This document shows, piece by piece, positions 35,405-43,751 of a stretch of DNA of 64,000 nucleotides. A model generated the notes under the pieces. The model worked only from the letters and a program-made list of their open reading frames with translations. It did no database searches and had not been told where the DNA came from. The translations under genes and the position numbers were made by a program. The stretch is from assembly GCF_016623465.1 (NCBI RefSeq), contig NZ_JAEDAJ010000012.1, positions 1 through 64,000 of the forward strand, read 5' to 3'. How positions within the stretch are numbered: the first letter of the stretch is position 1; the number at the start of each line of letters is the position of its first letter. The DNA is from Brachybacterium halotolerans (lineage in GTDB: Bacteria; Actinomycetota; Actinomycetes; Actinomycetales; Dermabacteraceae).

Positions 35405-37033
35405 ATGACGGATCCGCAGAGGGCTCCCGACCCCGAGGACGAGCTGCTGCTCGAGGTGCGAGGCGCCGTGAAGACGTTCCCCGGGGTGCGCGCGCTCTCC
35501 GACATGCGCCTCGACCTGCGCGCGGGAGAGGTGCTCGCCCTGGTCGGGGAGAACGGCGCCGGGAAGTCCACGCTCATGAAGGTGCTCACCGGCGTGCATC
35601 GCCCGGACACGGGCGAGTTCCGCTACCTGGGGCGGCCCCTGCGGGTGAGCGGACCCCTGGACGCGGCCCGGCAGGGGCTCGCGATCATCCACCAGGAGCT
35701 GAACCTGATCCCCGCGCTCACCGTGGCGCAGAACATCTTCCTGCGCCGTGAGAACCCCGCCGCAGGCCTGTTCACCCGTCCCAGGGACCTGGAGTCGCGC
35801 ACCAAGGACCTGCTGGAACGGCTCGGCATGGACCTCGACCCGTCGGCCCGCGCAGAGGACCTCACCGTCGCCCAGCAGCAGATGGTCGAGATCGCGAAGG
35901 CGCTCAGCTTCGATGCCCGGGTGCTGGTCATGGACGAGCCCACGGCCGCGCTCAACGAGACCGAGGCCGGCGCCCTCCACACCCTCATCCGCGACTTCGT
36001 CACCCCGCGCACAGGCGTCGTCTTCATCTCGCACCGCATGGAGGAGCTGCGGGGCCTCGCCGACCGCGTGCAGGTCATCCGCGACGGCGATTACGTGGAC
36101 GACTTCCCGATGGCCGGCGCGACCCTCGACGAGGTCGTCACCAAGATGGTCGGGCGCCCCGTGACCACCGGGCGTGCGCGCGCTCCCCGGGACGCGCAGT
36201 CCGATCGCGAAGACCGCCCGGTCCTCCTCTCCGTCGAGCACCTGCGCAGCGAGCCGCTCGTCCGCGACGTCTCCTTCGAGCTGCGCGAGGGCGAGATCCT
36301 GGGCTTCGCGGGCCTGATGGGCGCCGGGCGCACCGAGACGGCCCGAGCGCTCATCGGCTCCCTCCCCCGCCAGGGCGGAGAGGTCCGCCTGCGCGGACGA
36401 CCGGTCGCCTTCCGCTCCCCCGCCCAGGCGGCCCGCGCGGGCATCGGCTACCTGCCCGAGGACCGCAAGCGTCTGGGCCTCATGCTCGAGAGCTCAGTGC
36501 TGGCGAACATGGAGCTCTCCTCGCTCGGCTCCCGCTTCCAGCGCGCGGGCCTCGTGCGCCGCGCCGACGCGCGCCGGGCGGCCGAGGAGCAGGCGAGCGC
36601 GCTGCGCATCCGCACCCCGCACCTCGAGCAGCCGATCAAGAACCTCTCGGGCGGCAATCAGCAGAAGGCCGTCATCGGACGCTGGCTGATGCGGGAGAGC
36701 GACGTGCTGATCTTCGACGAGCCCACCCGCGGCATCGACGTCGGCGCGAAGGAGGAGATCCACTCGCTTCTCGAGGACCTCGCCGCGCAGGGCCGCTCCC
36801 TGATCGTCATCTCCTCCGAGCTGCCCGAGGTGCTGCGCCTGGCCCACCGCGTCGTCGTCATGGCGGAGGGCCGCGTCGCGGGGGTGCTCGACGCGGGCGA
36901 CGCCGACCCCGAGTCCGTCATGCGCCTCGCGGCCGTCGAGGAGGCCCCCGGCCATCCCCGCGCCGCAGATCCCGACCCCGCCCCCGAGCGCGGACGCACC
37001 GACGCGTCCGCCACCACGGAAGGACACCGATGA
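35405..37033 (+). CDS. sugar ABC transporter ATP-binding protein (RbsA type)
   Basis: This 542-residue protein carries two fused ABC domains and energises a CUT2-type importer of monosaccharides. The first domain has GENGAGKST (residues 48-56), an LTVAQQQMVEIAKAL signature and VLVMDEPTAAL. The second has a degenerate Walker A (GLMGAGRTE), a good LSGGNQQKAVIGRW signature and LIFDEPTRGID, the asymmetry typical of RbsA/MglA. It overlaps the permease gene by four bases and heads a three-gene operon. Ribose, xylose or another pentose or hexose could be the cargo. Confidence 0.93.
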   Translation: MTDPQRAPDPEDELLLEVRGAVKTFPGVRALSDMRLDLRAGEVLALVGENGAGKSTLMKVLTGVHRPDTGEFRYLGRPLRVSGPLDAARQGLAIIHQELNLIPALTVAQNIFLRRENPAAGLFTRPRDLESRTKDLLERLGMDLDPSARAEDLTVAQQQMVEIAKALSFDARVLVMDEPTAALNETEAGALHTLIRDFVTPRTGVVFISHRMEELRGLADRVQVIRDGDYVDDFPMAGATLDEVVTKMVGRPVTTGRARAPRDAQSDREDRPVLLSVEHLRSEPLVRDVSFELREGEILGFAGLMGAGRTETARALIGSLPRQGGEVRLRGRPVAFRSPAQAARAGIGYLPEDRKRLGLMLESSVLANMELSSLGSRFQRAGLVRRADARRAAEEQASALRIRTPHLEQPIKNLSGGNQQKAVIGRWLMRESDVLIFDEPTRGIDVGAKEEIHSLLEDLAAQGRSLIVISSELPEVLRLAHRVVVMAEGRVAGVLDAGDADPESVMRLAAVEEAPGHPRAADPDPAPERGRTDASATTEGHR

Positions 37034-38037
37034 GCACGCTCGCCGCCTCCCCGACCCGCGAGGAGTCCGGCACCGGCCGCCCGCGCGGACCGCGCCGCGT
37101 CCGCCTCCAGCAGCTGCTGGCCGCCGGGACTCTCGTCCTGATCTTCCTCGCGTTCTCCATCGCGAGTCCTTCGATCTTCCCCACCTGGGGGAACATCGTC
37201 ACGATCCTGTACTCGACCGTGGTGATCGGCCTGCTCGCCCTCGGCGCGACCTTCGTGATCACCACTGCGGGCATCGACCTGTCGGTGGGCACGGGAATGG
37301 CGCTGTGCGCGGTGATGAGCGGCATGTTCATCGTGAACTGGGGGATCCCTGTCCCGCTCGGCATCGTGCTCGCGATCCTCTTCGGCGGCCTCATCGGCCT
37401 GATCAACGGGGTGAGCGTCGCGATCCTCGACCTGCCGCCGTTCATCGCAACCCTGGCGATGATGATGGTCGCCTCCGGGCTCGCGCTGGTGATCTCCGGC
37501 GCCGCACCGATCTACTTCGAGGACCCCTCCTACATGGGCTTCTCGACCGGGACGATCATCCCCTCGATTCCCAATGCCGTGCTCGTGCTGGCCCTCGCCG
37601 CCGTGATCGCGGCCGTGCTCATGTCCCGCACCCTGCTGGGGCGCTACGCGACGGCGATCGGCTCCCACCAGGAGGCCGCGGAGCTCGCGGGCGTGGCCGT
37701 GAGGAAGTGGCTGATGATCGTCTACATCGTGGGCGGTCTGTTCACCGGGCTCGCGGGCGTCATGATCTCGGCCCGGCTCGGCTCCGCGCAGCCCGCGACC
37801 GGCATGGGCTACGAGCTCGACGCGATCGCCGCCGTCGTCATCGGCGGGACCTCGCTGTCCGGCGGGCGCGGGACGATCGTCGGCACGGTGATCGGCGCGC
37901 TCATCATCTCCGTGCTCACCAACGGTCTGCAGATCCTCTCCATCCTCCAGGAATGGCAGGACGTCCTGCTCGGAGCGGTGATCCTGGTGGCCGTGTTCAT
38001 CGACCGCCTGCGTCGTCGCGCGGAGCGCACGGCATGA
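37030..38037 (+). CDS. sugar ABC transporter permease (RbsC type)
   Basis: This 335-residue protein has about nine to ten membrane helices of the ribose/xylose/galactoside (CUT2, BPD_transp_2) permease family. The cytoplasmic coupling segment AIGSHQEAAELAGVAV and the downstream GRGTIVGTVIGALII are conserved. The proline- and arginine-rich N-terminus before the first helix (about 30 residues) is cytoplasmic. Start and stop overlap both neighbouring genes by ATGA, so all three subunits are coupled. The membrane part probably acts as a homodimer. Confidence 0.93.
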   Translation: MSTLAASPTREESGTGRPRGPRRVRLQQLLAAGTLVLIFLAFSIASPSIFPTWGNIVTILYSTVVIGLLALGATFVITTAGIDLSVGTGMALCAVMSGMFIVNWGIPVPLGIVLAILFGGLIGLINGVSVAILDLPPFIATLAMMMVASGLALVISGAAPIYFEDPSYMGFSTGTIIPSIPNAVLVLALAAVIAAVLMSRTLLGRYATAIGSHQEAAELAGVAVRKWLMIVYIVGGLFTGLAGVMISARLGSAQPATGMGYELDAIAAVVIGGTSLSGGRGTIVGTVIGALIISVLTNGLQILSILQEWQDVLLGAVILVAVFIDRLRRRAERTA

Positions 38038-39035
38038 ACGGGGGCGGGGCCGGGGCGGTCGGCGGGCCGCGTCCCGGTCGGCGCGCGCCGAGCCGGCGTG
38101 CCGTGCTCGCCCTCGGCGGTGCGGTCCTGCTCATGCCGGCGGCGGGCTGCGGCAGCTCGCGCGAGGACGTCACGCACATCGCCCTGGTCTCCAAGGGCTT
38201 CCAGCACCAGTTCTGGCAGGCCGTGCGACGCGGCGCCCGCGCGGAGGCCGAGGAGAACGGTGTGGTCCTCACCTTCGAGGGCCCGCCCGCGGAGACCGAC
38301 GTCGAGGCCCAGATCACGATGCTGCAGAACGCCGTGACGCGGAACCCCGACGCGCTGGGCCTCGCGGCCCTGGACTCCCGCGCGGCGGCGCTGGCCCTCG
38401 AGGAGGCGGACTCCAAGGGGATCCCGGTGATCGCCTTCGACTCGGGCGTGGACTCCGACATCCCGCTCGCGACGGTCGCCACCGACAATGCCGCGGCCGC
38501 GAAGGAGGCCGCCAAGCACATGTGCGAGCTGATCGACGGGAAGGGCCAGGTGGGCATCGTCGCCCACGACCAGGTGTCCCTCTCCGGCACCGACCGCCGC
38601 GACGGCTTCCTGGCCGGGCTGGAGGAGTACGGACCCGGGGTGGAGGCCCTCGAGGTGCAGTACGGGGAGGGCGACCAGGCGAAGTCCGCCGACATCGCGC
38701 GCTCCATGATCACCGCGCATCCCGACCTGAAGGGGCTGTTCGGCACCAACGAGGGATCGGCGATCGGCGTCCTCAAGGGCGTCGAGGAGTCCGGGCGCAC
38801 CGACCTGGCCGTGATCGGCTTCGACTCCGGGCGCGCGCAGGTCGAGGCGATCCGCGCCGGCGAGATGGCGGGCGCCGTCACCCAGGACCCGATGCAGATG
38901 GGACGCCTCACCGTGCGCACGGCGCTGCAGGCCCTCGCGGGGAAGAAGGTCGAGAAGATGATCGACACCGGCTTCCTCTGGTACGACGGGGACAACATCG
39001 ACAGCGACGACGTGCAGCGGGCGGTGTACCTCTGA
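38034..39035 (+). CDS. sugar ABC transporter substrate-binding lipoprotein (RbsB type)
   Basis: This 333-residue exported protein binds the sugar and delivers it to the permease. A twin-arginine-like PSRRAVLALGG stretch leads to the lipobox MPAAGC, so it should be a lipoprotein. The mature part is a periplasmic-binding-protein-1 (RbsB/LacI-like) two-lobe fold with VSKGFQHQFWQAVRRGARAEA and GVDSDIPLATVATDN at the hinge. It begins four bases inside the permease stop and ends the operon. The aromatic and charged residues (FQHQFW, DSG) are consistent with pentose or hexose binding, but the ligand is not determined. Confidence 0.9.
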   Translation: MNGGGAGAVGGPRPGRRAPSRRAVLALGGAVLLMPAAGCGSSREDVTHIALVSKGFQHQFWQAVRRGARAEAEENGVVLTFEGPPAETDVEAQITMLQNAVTRNPDALGLAALDSRAAALALEEADSKGIPVIAFDSGVDSDIPLATVATDNAAAAKEAAKHMCELIDGKGQVGIVAHDQVSLSGTDRRDGFLAGLEEYGPGVEALEVQYGEGDQAKSADIARSMITAHPDLKGLFGTNEGSAIGVLKGVEESGRTDLAVIGFDSGRAQVEAIRAGEMAGAVTQDPMQMGRLTVRTALQALAGKKVEKMIDTGFLWYDGDNIDSDDVQRAVYL

Positions 39036-39091
39036 GCGTGCCGGGCGAAAACCCCTCGGCTCCTGCGGCCCCCGCCCGCTACCGTCGGAGC

Positions 39092-39967
39092 ATGGACCCC
39101 CGTGCACAGCACTTCGCCGAGAACCGCGCCAACTGGGACGACCGCTCGGCGCTCCACGAGGCCTCGGGCTACGGCATCGAGGAGCTCGTCACCGACCCGT
39201 CGGCGATCAGTCCCGCGCTGGCCCAGGACCGCGAACGCCTCGGGGACCTCACGGGGCTCGACGTCATCCACCTGCAGTGCCACCTGGGCACCGACACGGT
39301 CGGGCTCGCACGCCTCGGCGCCCGCCGGGTCGTGGGCCTGGATCTCTCCCCCGCCTCCCTCGCCCGGGCCGCACGGATCGCCGAGCGCTGCCGCGCCGAT
39401 CTCGAGCTGGTCGAGGCCAACGTGTACGACGCGCGCGAGGCGGTGAGCGGGGACTTCGACCTCGTGTACACGTCGATCGGGGTGCTGTGCTGGCTGCCCG
39501 ACGTGCGCGCCTGGGCGCGCGTGATCGCCTCCCTGCTGCGCCCGGGCGGCAGATTCCTCGTCCGCGACGACCATCCGATGTTCATGGCGATCGGCGAGGA
39601 CGTGAGCGACGGGCTGCGCATCGAACAGCCCTATTTCGAGCGCGAGCAGCCCATGACCTGGGACGAGGAGTTCAGCTACGTGGAGGCTCCGCCCGATGCC
39701 CCCGCGATCGCGCACAGCCGCAGCCACCAGTGGAACCACTCCCTCGCGCAGATCGTGAACGCCCTGCTGGAGGCCGGCCTGGTGCTCGACTCGCTCGAGG
39801 AGACGCCGTACTCGGCCTGGTGCCAGTGGCCCGATCTCATGGTGCGCGAGGGGGATCGCTGGCGTCTGCGGGAGGACCCCGACCGGATCGCCCTGCAGTT
39901 CGTCGCGACCGCCCACCGTCCGGCGGGCGGGGCCGGTGAGTCCGACGGGGCCCATGGTGAAGGATGA
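39092..39967 (+). CDS. class I SAM-dependent methyltransferase
   Basis: This 291-residue protein has a Rossmann-type SAM fold. Motif I is VIHLQCHLGTDTVGLARLGA, motif II VVGLDLSPASLARA, and the acidic loop LVYTSIGVLCWLPD contains the substrate-side residues. It resembles the large group of small-molecule or ubiquinone/menaquinone-type methyltransferases found beside metabolic operons; the substrate is not evident. A TACCGT hexamer ends six bases before the ATG and GGAG lies inside that spacer, so a leaderless or very short leader is possible. It follows the sugar ABC operon by 56 bases. Confidence 0.8.
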   Translation: MDPRAQHFAENRANWDDRSALHEASGYGIEELVTDPSAISPALAQDRERLGDLTGLDVIHLQCHLGTDTVGLARLGARRVVGLDLSPASLARAARIAERCRADLELVEANVYDAREAVSGDFDLVYTSIGVLCWLPDVRAWARVIASLLRPGGRFLVRDDHPMFMAIGEDVSDGLRIEQPYFEREQPMTWDEEFSYVEAPPDAPAIAHSRSHQWNHSLAQIVNALLEAGLVLDSLEETPYSAWCQWPDLMVREGDRWRLREDPDRIALQFVATAHRPAGGAGESDGAHGEG

Positions 39968-39971
39968 GCGC

Positions 39972-40793
39972 ATGACGCACTCCTGGGATCCCGCATCCGC
40001 CCCCGCCCCCGCAGGCACCGCGGCGCCCGGCGGCGACGGCTCCGCCGGGGACGCCGACTACTCGGCGATCGGCGCGGGCTACCGCACCTACCGCCGGCCT
40101 GACCCGCGGATCGCGGAGGCGATCGAGGACGCGCTGGGCACGGCGCGCACGCTGGTGAACGTGGGCGCGGGCGCCGGTTCCTACGAGCCGACGGACCGCG
40201 AGGTCACGCCCGTCGAGCCGAGCGCCACCATGCGCGCGCAGCGGCCGTCGGACCTCGCCCCCGCGATCGAGGCGAGCGCCGAGGACCTCCCGTTCGCCGA
40301 CGGCGCCTTCGACGCGGCGCTCGCCTCCTTCACCGTCCACCAGTGGGGCGACCTCGAGAAGGGGCTGCGCGAGGTGCGGCGGGTGACCGCGGGGCCCGTC
40401 GTCGTGCTGAGCTGCGATCCGGCGGCGCTCGACCGGTTCTGGCTGGCCGAGTACGCGCCCGAGGTGATCGCGACCGAGGCCTCCCGCTACCCGGCTCCCG
40501 CGCGGATCGCCGAGATCCTGGGCGGCGACGTCGAGGTGCGGGAGCTGCCGATCCCGCGCGGCTGCACCGACGGCTTCGGCGAGGCCTACTTCGGCAGGCC
40601 CGAGGCCCTGCTGGATCCGGGCGCCCGCACGGCGAACTCGGCGTGGAGCTTCGTGGGCCCGGAGGTCTCCGAGCGCTTCGTGCGCGAACTGGGCACGGAC
40701 CTCGAGTCCGGGGCGTGGGATGCGCGGCACGGGCATCTGCGCGAGGCGGAGGCGTTCGACGGCTCCCTGCGGCTGATCATCGCGCGGCCCTGA
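39972..40793 (+). CDS. class I SAM-dependent methyltransferase (second)
   Basis: This 273-residue protein has a degenerate but recognisable motif I, LVNVGAGAGSYEP, followed by VEPSATMRAQRP and the LPFADGAFDAALASFTVHQW region typical of UbiE/BioC-like methyltransferases. The first 30 residues are proline- and alanine-rich. The ATG at 39972 is used because GAAGGATGAG precedes it; the frame is open to 39936. The gene begins four bases after the first methyltransferase and both are co-oriented. The substrate is unknown; the two enzymes share only fold-level similarity, so they are not simple duplicates. Confidence 0.75.
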   Translation: MTHSWDPASAPAPAGTAAPGGDGSAGDADYSAIGAGYRTYRRPDPRIAEAIEDALGTARTLVNVGAGAGSYEPTDREVTPVEPSATMRAQRPSDLAPAIEASAEDLPFADGAFDAALASFTVHQWGDLEKGLREVRRVTAGPVVVLSCDPAALDRFWLAEYAPEVIATEASRYPAPARIAEILGGDVEVRELPIPRGCTDGFGEAYFGRPEALLDPGARTANSAWSFVGPEVSERFVRELGTDLESGAWDARHGHLREAEAFDGSLRLIIARP

Positions 40794-40799
40794 GCGCGT

Positions 40800-41648
40800 T
40801 CAGAAGAGGATCGTGGTGAGCTCGCCGCGCTGGGTGAAGCCGGCGGCCGCGTACGCGCGGCGCGCGGGCTCGTTGAAGTCGTTGACGTAGAGGGAGACCC
40901 GCGGGGCGTGGTCCCGGGCCACCAGGCCGACGAGGTCGTGCATGGCCGCGCGGCCGATCCCCTCCCCGCGGCGCTCGGGGTCCACCCAGACGCCGTGGAT
41001 CTGGGCGACGGGCCCCAGCACGGCGCCCACGTCGGCCTTGAACAGCACCCGCCCGTCGCGCACGACCACGTAGGTGCGGCCCAGCGTGATGAGGTCGCGC
41101 ACGCGCGAGCGGTAGCCGCGCCCTCCGTCATGCGCGAGGGGGTCGGTGCCGACCTCCTCGCGGAACATGGAGACCGCGGCGGGGAAGACGATCTCCTCCT
41201 CCCCGCGCACCGCCCGGCGCAGGCCCGAGGGCGGCAGGGGTCGCGACGGCTCTGCGGTCGCCTCGAGCAAGGGCTGGGACCAGCGCTGCTCGCGGATCTG
41301 CCGGCCCCAGACGGGGGCCAGCTGCGCCCACAGCGACGCGACCGCCGAGCGCTCCCCGACGATCGAGCTGCAGCGGCGGGGCCGGGCGGCGAGGTGCTCG
41401 GCGAACAGGCCGATCGCGCGGGGGCTCGCGCTCACCGGGGACACGTTCACGCCGTGCCAGAGGAGCCCGTCGGTGCGCCGCTCCTCCCCCGCGACGCTGA
41501 ACTCCTGGCCGACGCTCAGGCTGTGGCGGATGTCGACGAGCCGCGCGCCCGGCAGGGCGTTGACCAGGGGGTCCGTGAGGACGTGGTCGATCGCGCCCTG
41601 CACGCCGGTGGGTCTCAGGGCTCGCAGCCGAGGACCGCGGGAGAACAT
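40800..41648 (-). CDS. GNAT N-acetyltransferase with DUF4081 domain
   Basis: This 282-residue protein pairs an N-terminal DUF4081 domain (about residues 1-150) with a C-terminal GNAT domain. The acetyl-CoA loop is GVWVDPERRGEGIGRAAMHDLV, in part (R/Q-x-x-G-x-G/A), with YVNDFNEPARRAYAAAGF as the last motif. Proteins of this architecture are an actinobacteria-specific group near the rseP gene; the acetylated target is unknown. It follows rseP with 13 bases between, so it is co-transcribed. A GAGAGG-type ribosome binding site precedes the ATG. Confidence 0.85.
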   Translation of the reverse strand: MFSRGPRLRALRPTGVQGAIDHVLTDPLVNALPGARLVDIRHSLSVGQEFSVAGEERRTDGLLWHGVNVSPVSASPRAIGLFAEHLAARPRRCSSIVGERSAVASLWAQLAPVWGRQIREQRWSQPLLEATAEPSRPLPPSGLRRAVRGEEEIVFPAAVSMFREEVGTDPLAHDGGRGYRSRVRDLITLGRTYVVVRDGRVLFKADVGAVLGPVAQIHGVWVDPERRGEGIGRAAMHDLVGLVARDHAPRVSLYVNDFNEPARRAYAAAGFTQRGELTTILF

Positions 41649-41661
41649 GGATCCGAGCCTC

Positions 41662-43002
41662 TCACGGGAACAGGGTGATGGGGTCCACGATGTCCGCATA
41701 CAGCAGCATGACGGTCATCGCGAGGAAGAGCAGCGCGACCACGTTCGTCAGGGGCAGCAGCCGCGACATGTCGACCGGGCCCGGGTCGGGCCTCCCGCGC
41801 CAGCGGGCGATGCGCCGTCGGACCCCTTCGACGAGGGCGCCCGCGACGTGCCCGCCGTCCAGCGGCATGAGCGGGATCAGGTTGAACACGAACAGTGCCA
41901 TGTTCAGCGAGGCGAGCATCGAGATCAGCGTGGAGACCTTCGCCGTGAGGTCGAAGCGGGGCTGGTCGGCGCTCGCGACCTCCCCCGCGAGCCGGCTCAC
42001 GCCGACCACGCCGATCGGCCCGTCGGGGTCCCGCTCGCCGTCGCCGAAGGCGGCCTTCGCGACGTCGATGAGCCGCATGGGCAGCGTGACGACGATGCGG
42101 GCGGTCCCCTCGAAGGTCTGCCAGACCGTGCCCGGCACCTCGAGCGGGGACTGCCGCTGCAGCTCCTGACCGGGGCCGACGCCCAGGAAGCCGACCTTCT
42201 CGGTGACCACGTCGCCGTGCGCGTCGGTCTTCGCGCTGCCGTCCTCCGCGATCACGGGGCGCTCGTCGAGGATCGGTGTCGCGTGCAGGGCGAGCCGCTC
42301 CCCGTCGCGCTCGACGACCACGTCGATCTCGCGGTCGCCGGCGCCGCGCACGGCGCTCGTGACGTCGGCCCACTGATCGATCGCGTGCCCGTCGATCTCG
42401 AGCAGCCGGTCACCGGGCTCGATCCCCGCGGCGAGGGCGGGGGCCTCGGGATGACCCGTGCAGGAGGTGCCCTCGGGGGCGTCGGCCGGGAGCACGCAGC
42501 GGGAGACGGTCTCGACGGTCGTCGAGGACGCCGGCAGGCCGATACCGCACACGAGCACACCGAGCAGCACCGCGCTGATCAGGAGGTTCATCGTCGGCCC
42601 GCCGAGCATGACGACGAGCTTGCGCGGCACGGTCAGCGCGGAGAACGTGCGATGGGACTCGGCCGGGTCGTACTGCTCGGCCTCCCACTCGCGGGCGTCC
42701 TGCGCCATCTGCTGGAACAGGCCCGTGGAGTCCTCGCGGATCGTCCCCGGGGCGTCGTCGCGGCGCGGCGGATACATGCCGATCATGCGGATGTACCCGC
42801 CCAGCGGGATCGCCTTGACGCCGTACTCGGTCTCGCCGCGGCGACGGGAGAGGATCGTCGGCCCGAAACCGATCATGTACTGGGTGACGCGCACCCCGAA
42901 CGCCTTGGCGGGGATCAGGTGCCCCAGCTCATGCAGGGCGATCGAGACCGCGATGCCCAGGGCCACGGCCAGCACCCCGAGCGCGTACAGGAGGACGGTC
43001 AT
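41662..43002 (-). CDS. site-2 intramembrane metalloprotease (RseP/Rip family)
   Basis: This 446-residue M50 protease cuts anti-sigma factors or other membrane proteins within the lipid bilayer. The zinc motif HELGH is at residues 24-28 in the first helix, and the third ligand is in MPLDGGHV near residue 375. A single PDZ domain (PGDRLLEIDGHAIDQW) lies between the second and third helices, with two cysteines (SRCVLPADAPEGTSC) just before it. The stop is 13 bases before the GNAT gene. In many actinobacteria dxr and ispG flank this gene; neither is present here. Confidence 0.93.
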   Translation of the reverse strand: MTVLLYALGVLAVALGIAVSIALHELGHLIPAKAFGVRVTQYMIGFGPTILSRRRGETEYGVKAIPLGGYIRMIGMYPPRRDDAPGTIREDSTGLFQQMAQDAREWEAEQYDPAESHRTFSALTVPRKLVVMLGGPTMNLLISAVLLGVLVCGIGLPASSTTVETVSRCVLPADAPEGTSCTGHPEAPALAAGIEPGDRLLEIDGHAIDQWADVTSAVRGAGDREIDVVVERDGERLALHATPILDERPVIAEDGSAKTDAHGDVVTEKVGFLGVGPGQELQRQSPLEVPGTVWQTFEGTARIVVTLPMRLIDVAKAAFGDGERDPDGPIGVVGVSRLAGEVASADQPRFDLTAKVSTLISMLASLNMALFVFNLIPLMPLDGGHVAGALVEGVRRRIARWRGRPDPGPVDMSRLLPLTNVVALLFLAMTVMLLYADIVDPITLFP

Positions 43003-43078
43003 GGGCGGGGGCGCCCGCTCGCGGCGGGTGCGTTCCGGGGGTCCCCGGATGCGGCCGACGGGGTCCGGACGGGCAGGA

Positions 43079-43627
43079 TCACGGCACGGAGGCCATGAGG
43101 TCGGCGACGTGGTCGAGGTACACGTCCACCACGGCCTCCTGGTAGCCGTCCTCGCCCTTGCGGCGGCGGAAGGCCGCGCGGCGCACGTCGTCCACGCTCA
43201 TCGGCAGGCCCTCGGTGAAGTAGGCGATGAGCTGGTCGCACAGGGCGTCGACGTCGGTGCGGTCGTAGGAGCGCTCACCGTGGGCGCCGGGGGCGAACCG
43301 CTCCCCGGCGGGGCGCTCGAGGCGGTCCTTGAGGGTCTCGGCGCGCTCGGTGAGGCGCGAGATCCACTGCTCCTCGCCCTGGCGGGCGATGGCGTCGTCG
43401 CGCTGCTGGAGGGCGAAGGCGTCCGAGAGCCGGTCCAGGGCCTCGTCGACGGTGCGCATGTCGTAGCCGCCCCGGAGGGTGCCGAAGCTCGCGGACGTGA
43501 CGTCGGCGCTGTCGAAGCCGGAGCCGCCGTGCTCGTAGGCGGTGCGGGCGCGCGCGAGGAAGTCGTCCACCTCATGCGGGTCGTAGCCGACGCTGAAGCG
43601 GGAGACGCGCTCGAACGATGTGCTCAC
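43079..43627 (-). CDS. DivIVA-motif repeat protein A
   Basis: This 182-residue soluble protein contains four copies of a DivIVA N-terminal-like motif (F-x-x-x-x-x-G-Y-x-x-x-x-V-D-x-x-L). They begin near residues 8 (FSVGYDPHEVDDFLARA), 47 (FGTLRGGYDMRTVDEAL), 110 (FAPGAHGERSYDRTDVDAL) and 150 (RRRKGEDGYQEAVVDVYL). The long coiled coil of true DivIVA/Wag31 is missing. Repeat proteins of this kind are known only from actinobacteria and have no defined role; a membrane-curvature or division partner is possible. It is between rlmN and the site-2 protease. A related protein is at 63296-63937. Confidence 0.8.
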   Translation of the reverse strand: MSTSFERVSRFSVGYDPHEVDDFLARARTAYEHGGSGFDSADVTSASFGTLRGGYDMRTVDEALDRLSDAFALQQRDDAIARQGEEQWISRLTERAETLKDRLERPAGERFAPGAHGERSYDRTDVDALCDQLIAYFTEGLPMSVDDVRRAAFRRRKGEDGYQEAVVDVYLDHVADLMASVP

Positions 43628-43697
43628 GGGGCAGTTCCTTCCAGGGGTCGATGCCGCTCCCCCACTGTACCGAGCGGGCGGGGCGGGGAGCTGATGC

Positions 43698-43743
43698 CGC
43701 GCCGGGCGGGACGCGCCGGGCGGGACGGACGCGCCGGGTGGGG
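43698..43743. repeat. three GC-rich direct repeats between DivIVA-repeat gene A and rlmN
   Basis: CGCGCCGGGCGGGA occurs at 43698 and 43712 and, with changes, at 43730, just upstream of the stop of rlmN and the promoter area of the DivIVA-repeat gene. It is probably slippage-generated; no regulatory role can be shown. Confidence 0.6.
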
Positions 43744-43751
43744 CGCGACCC

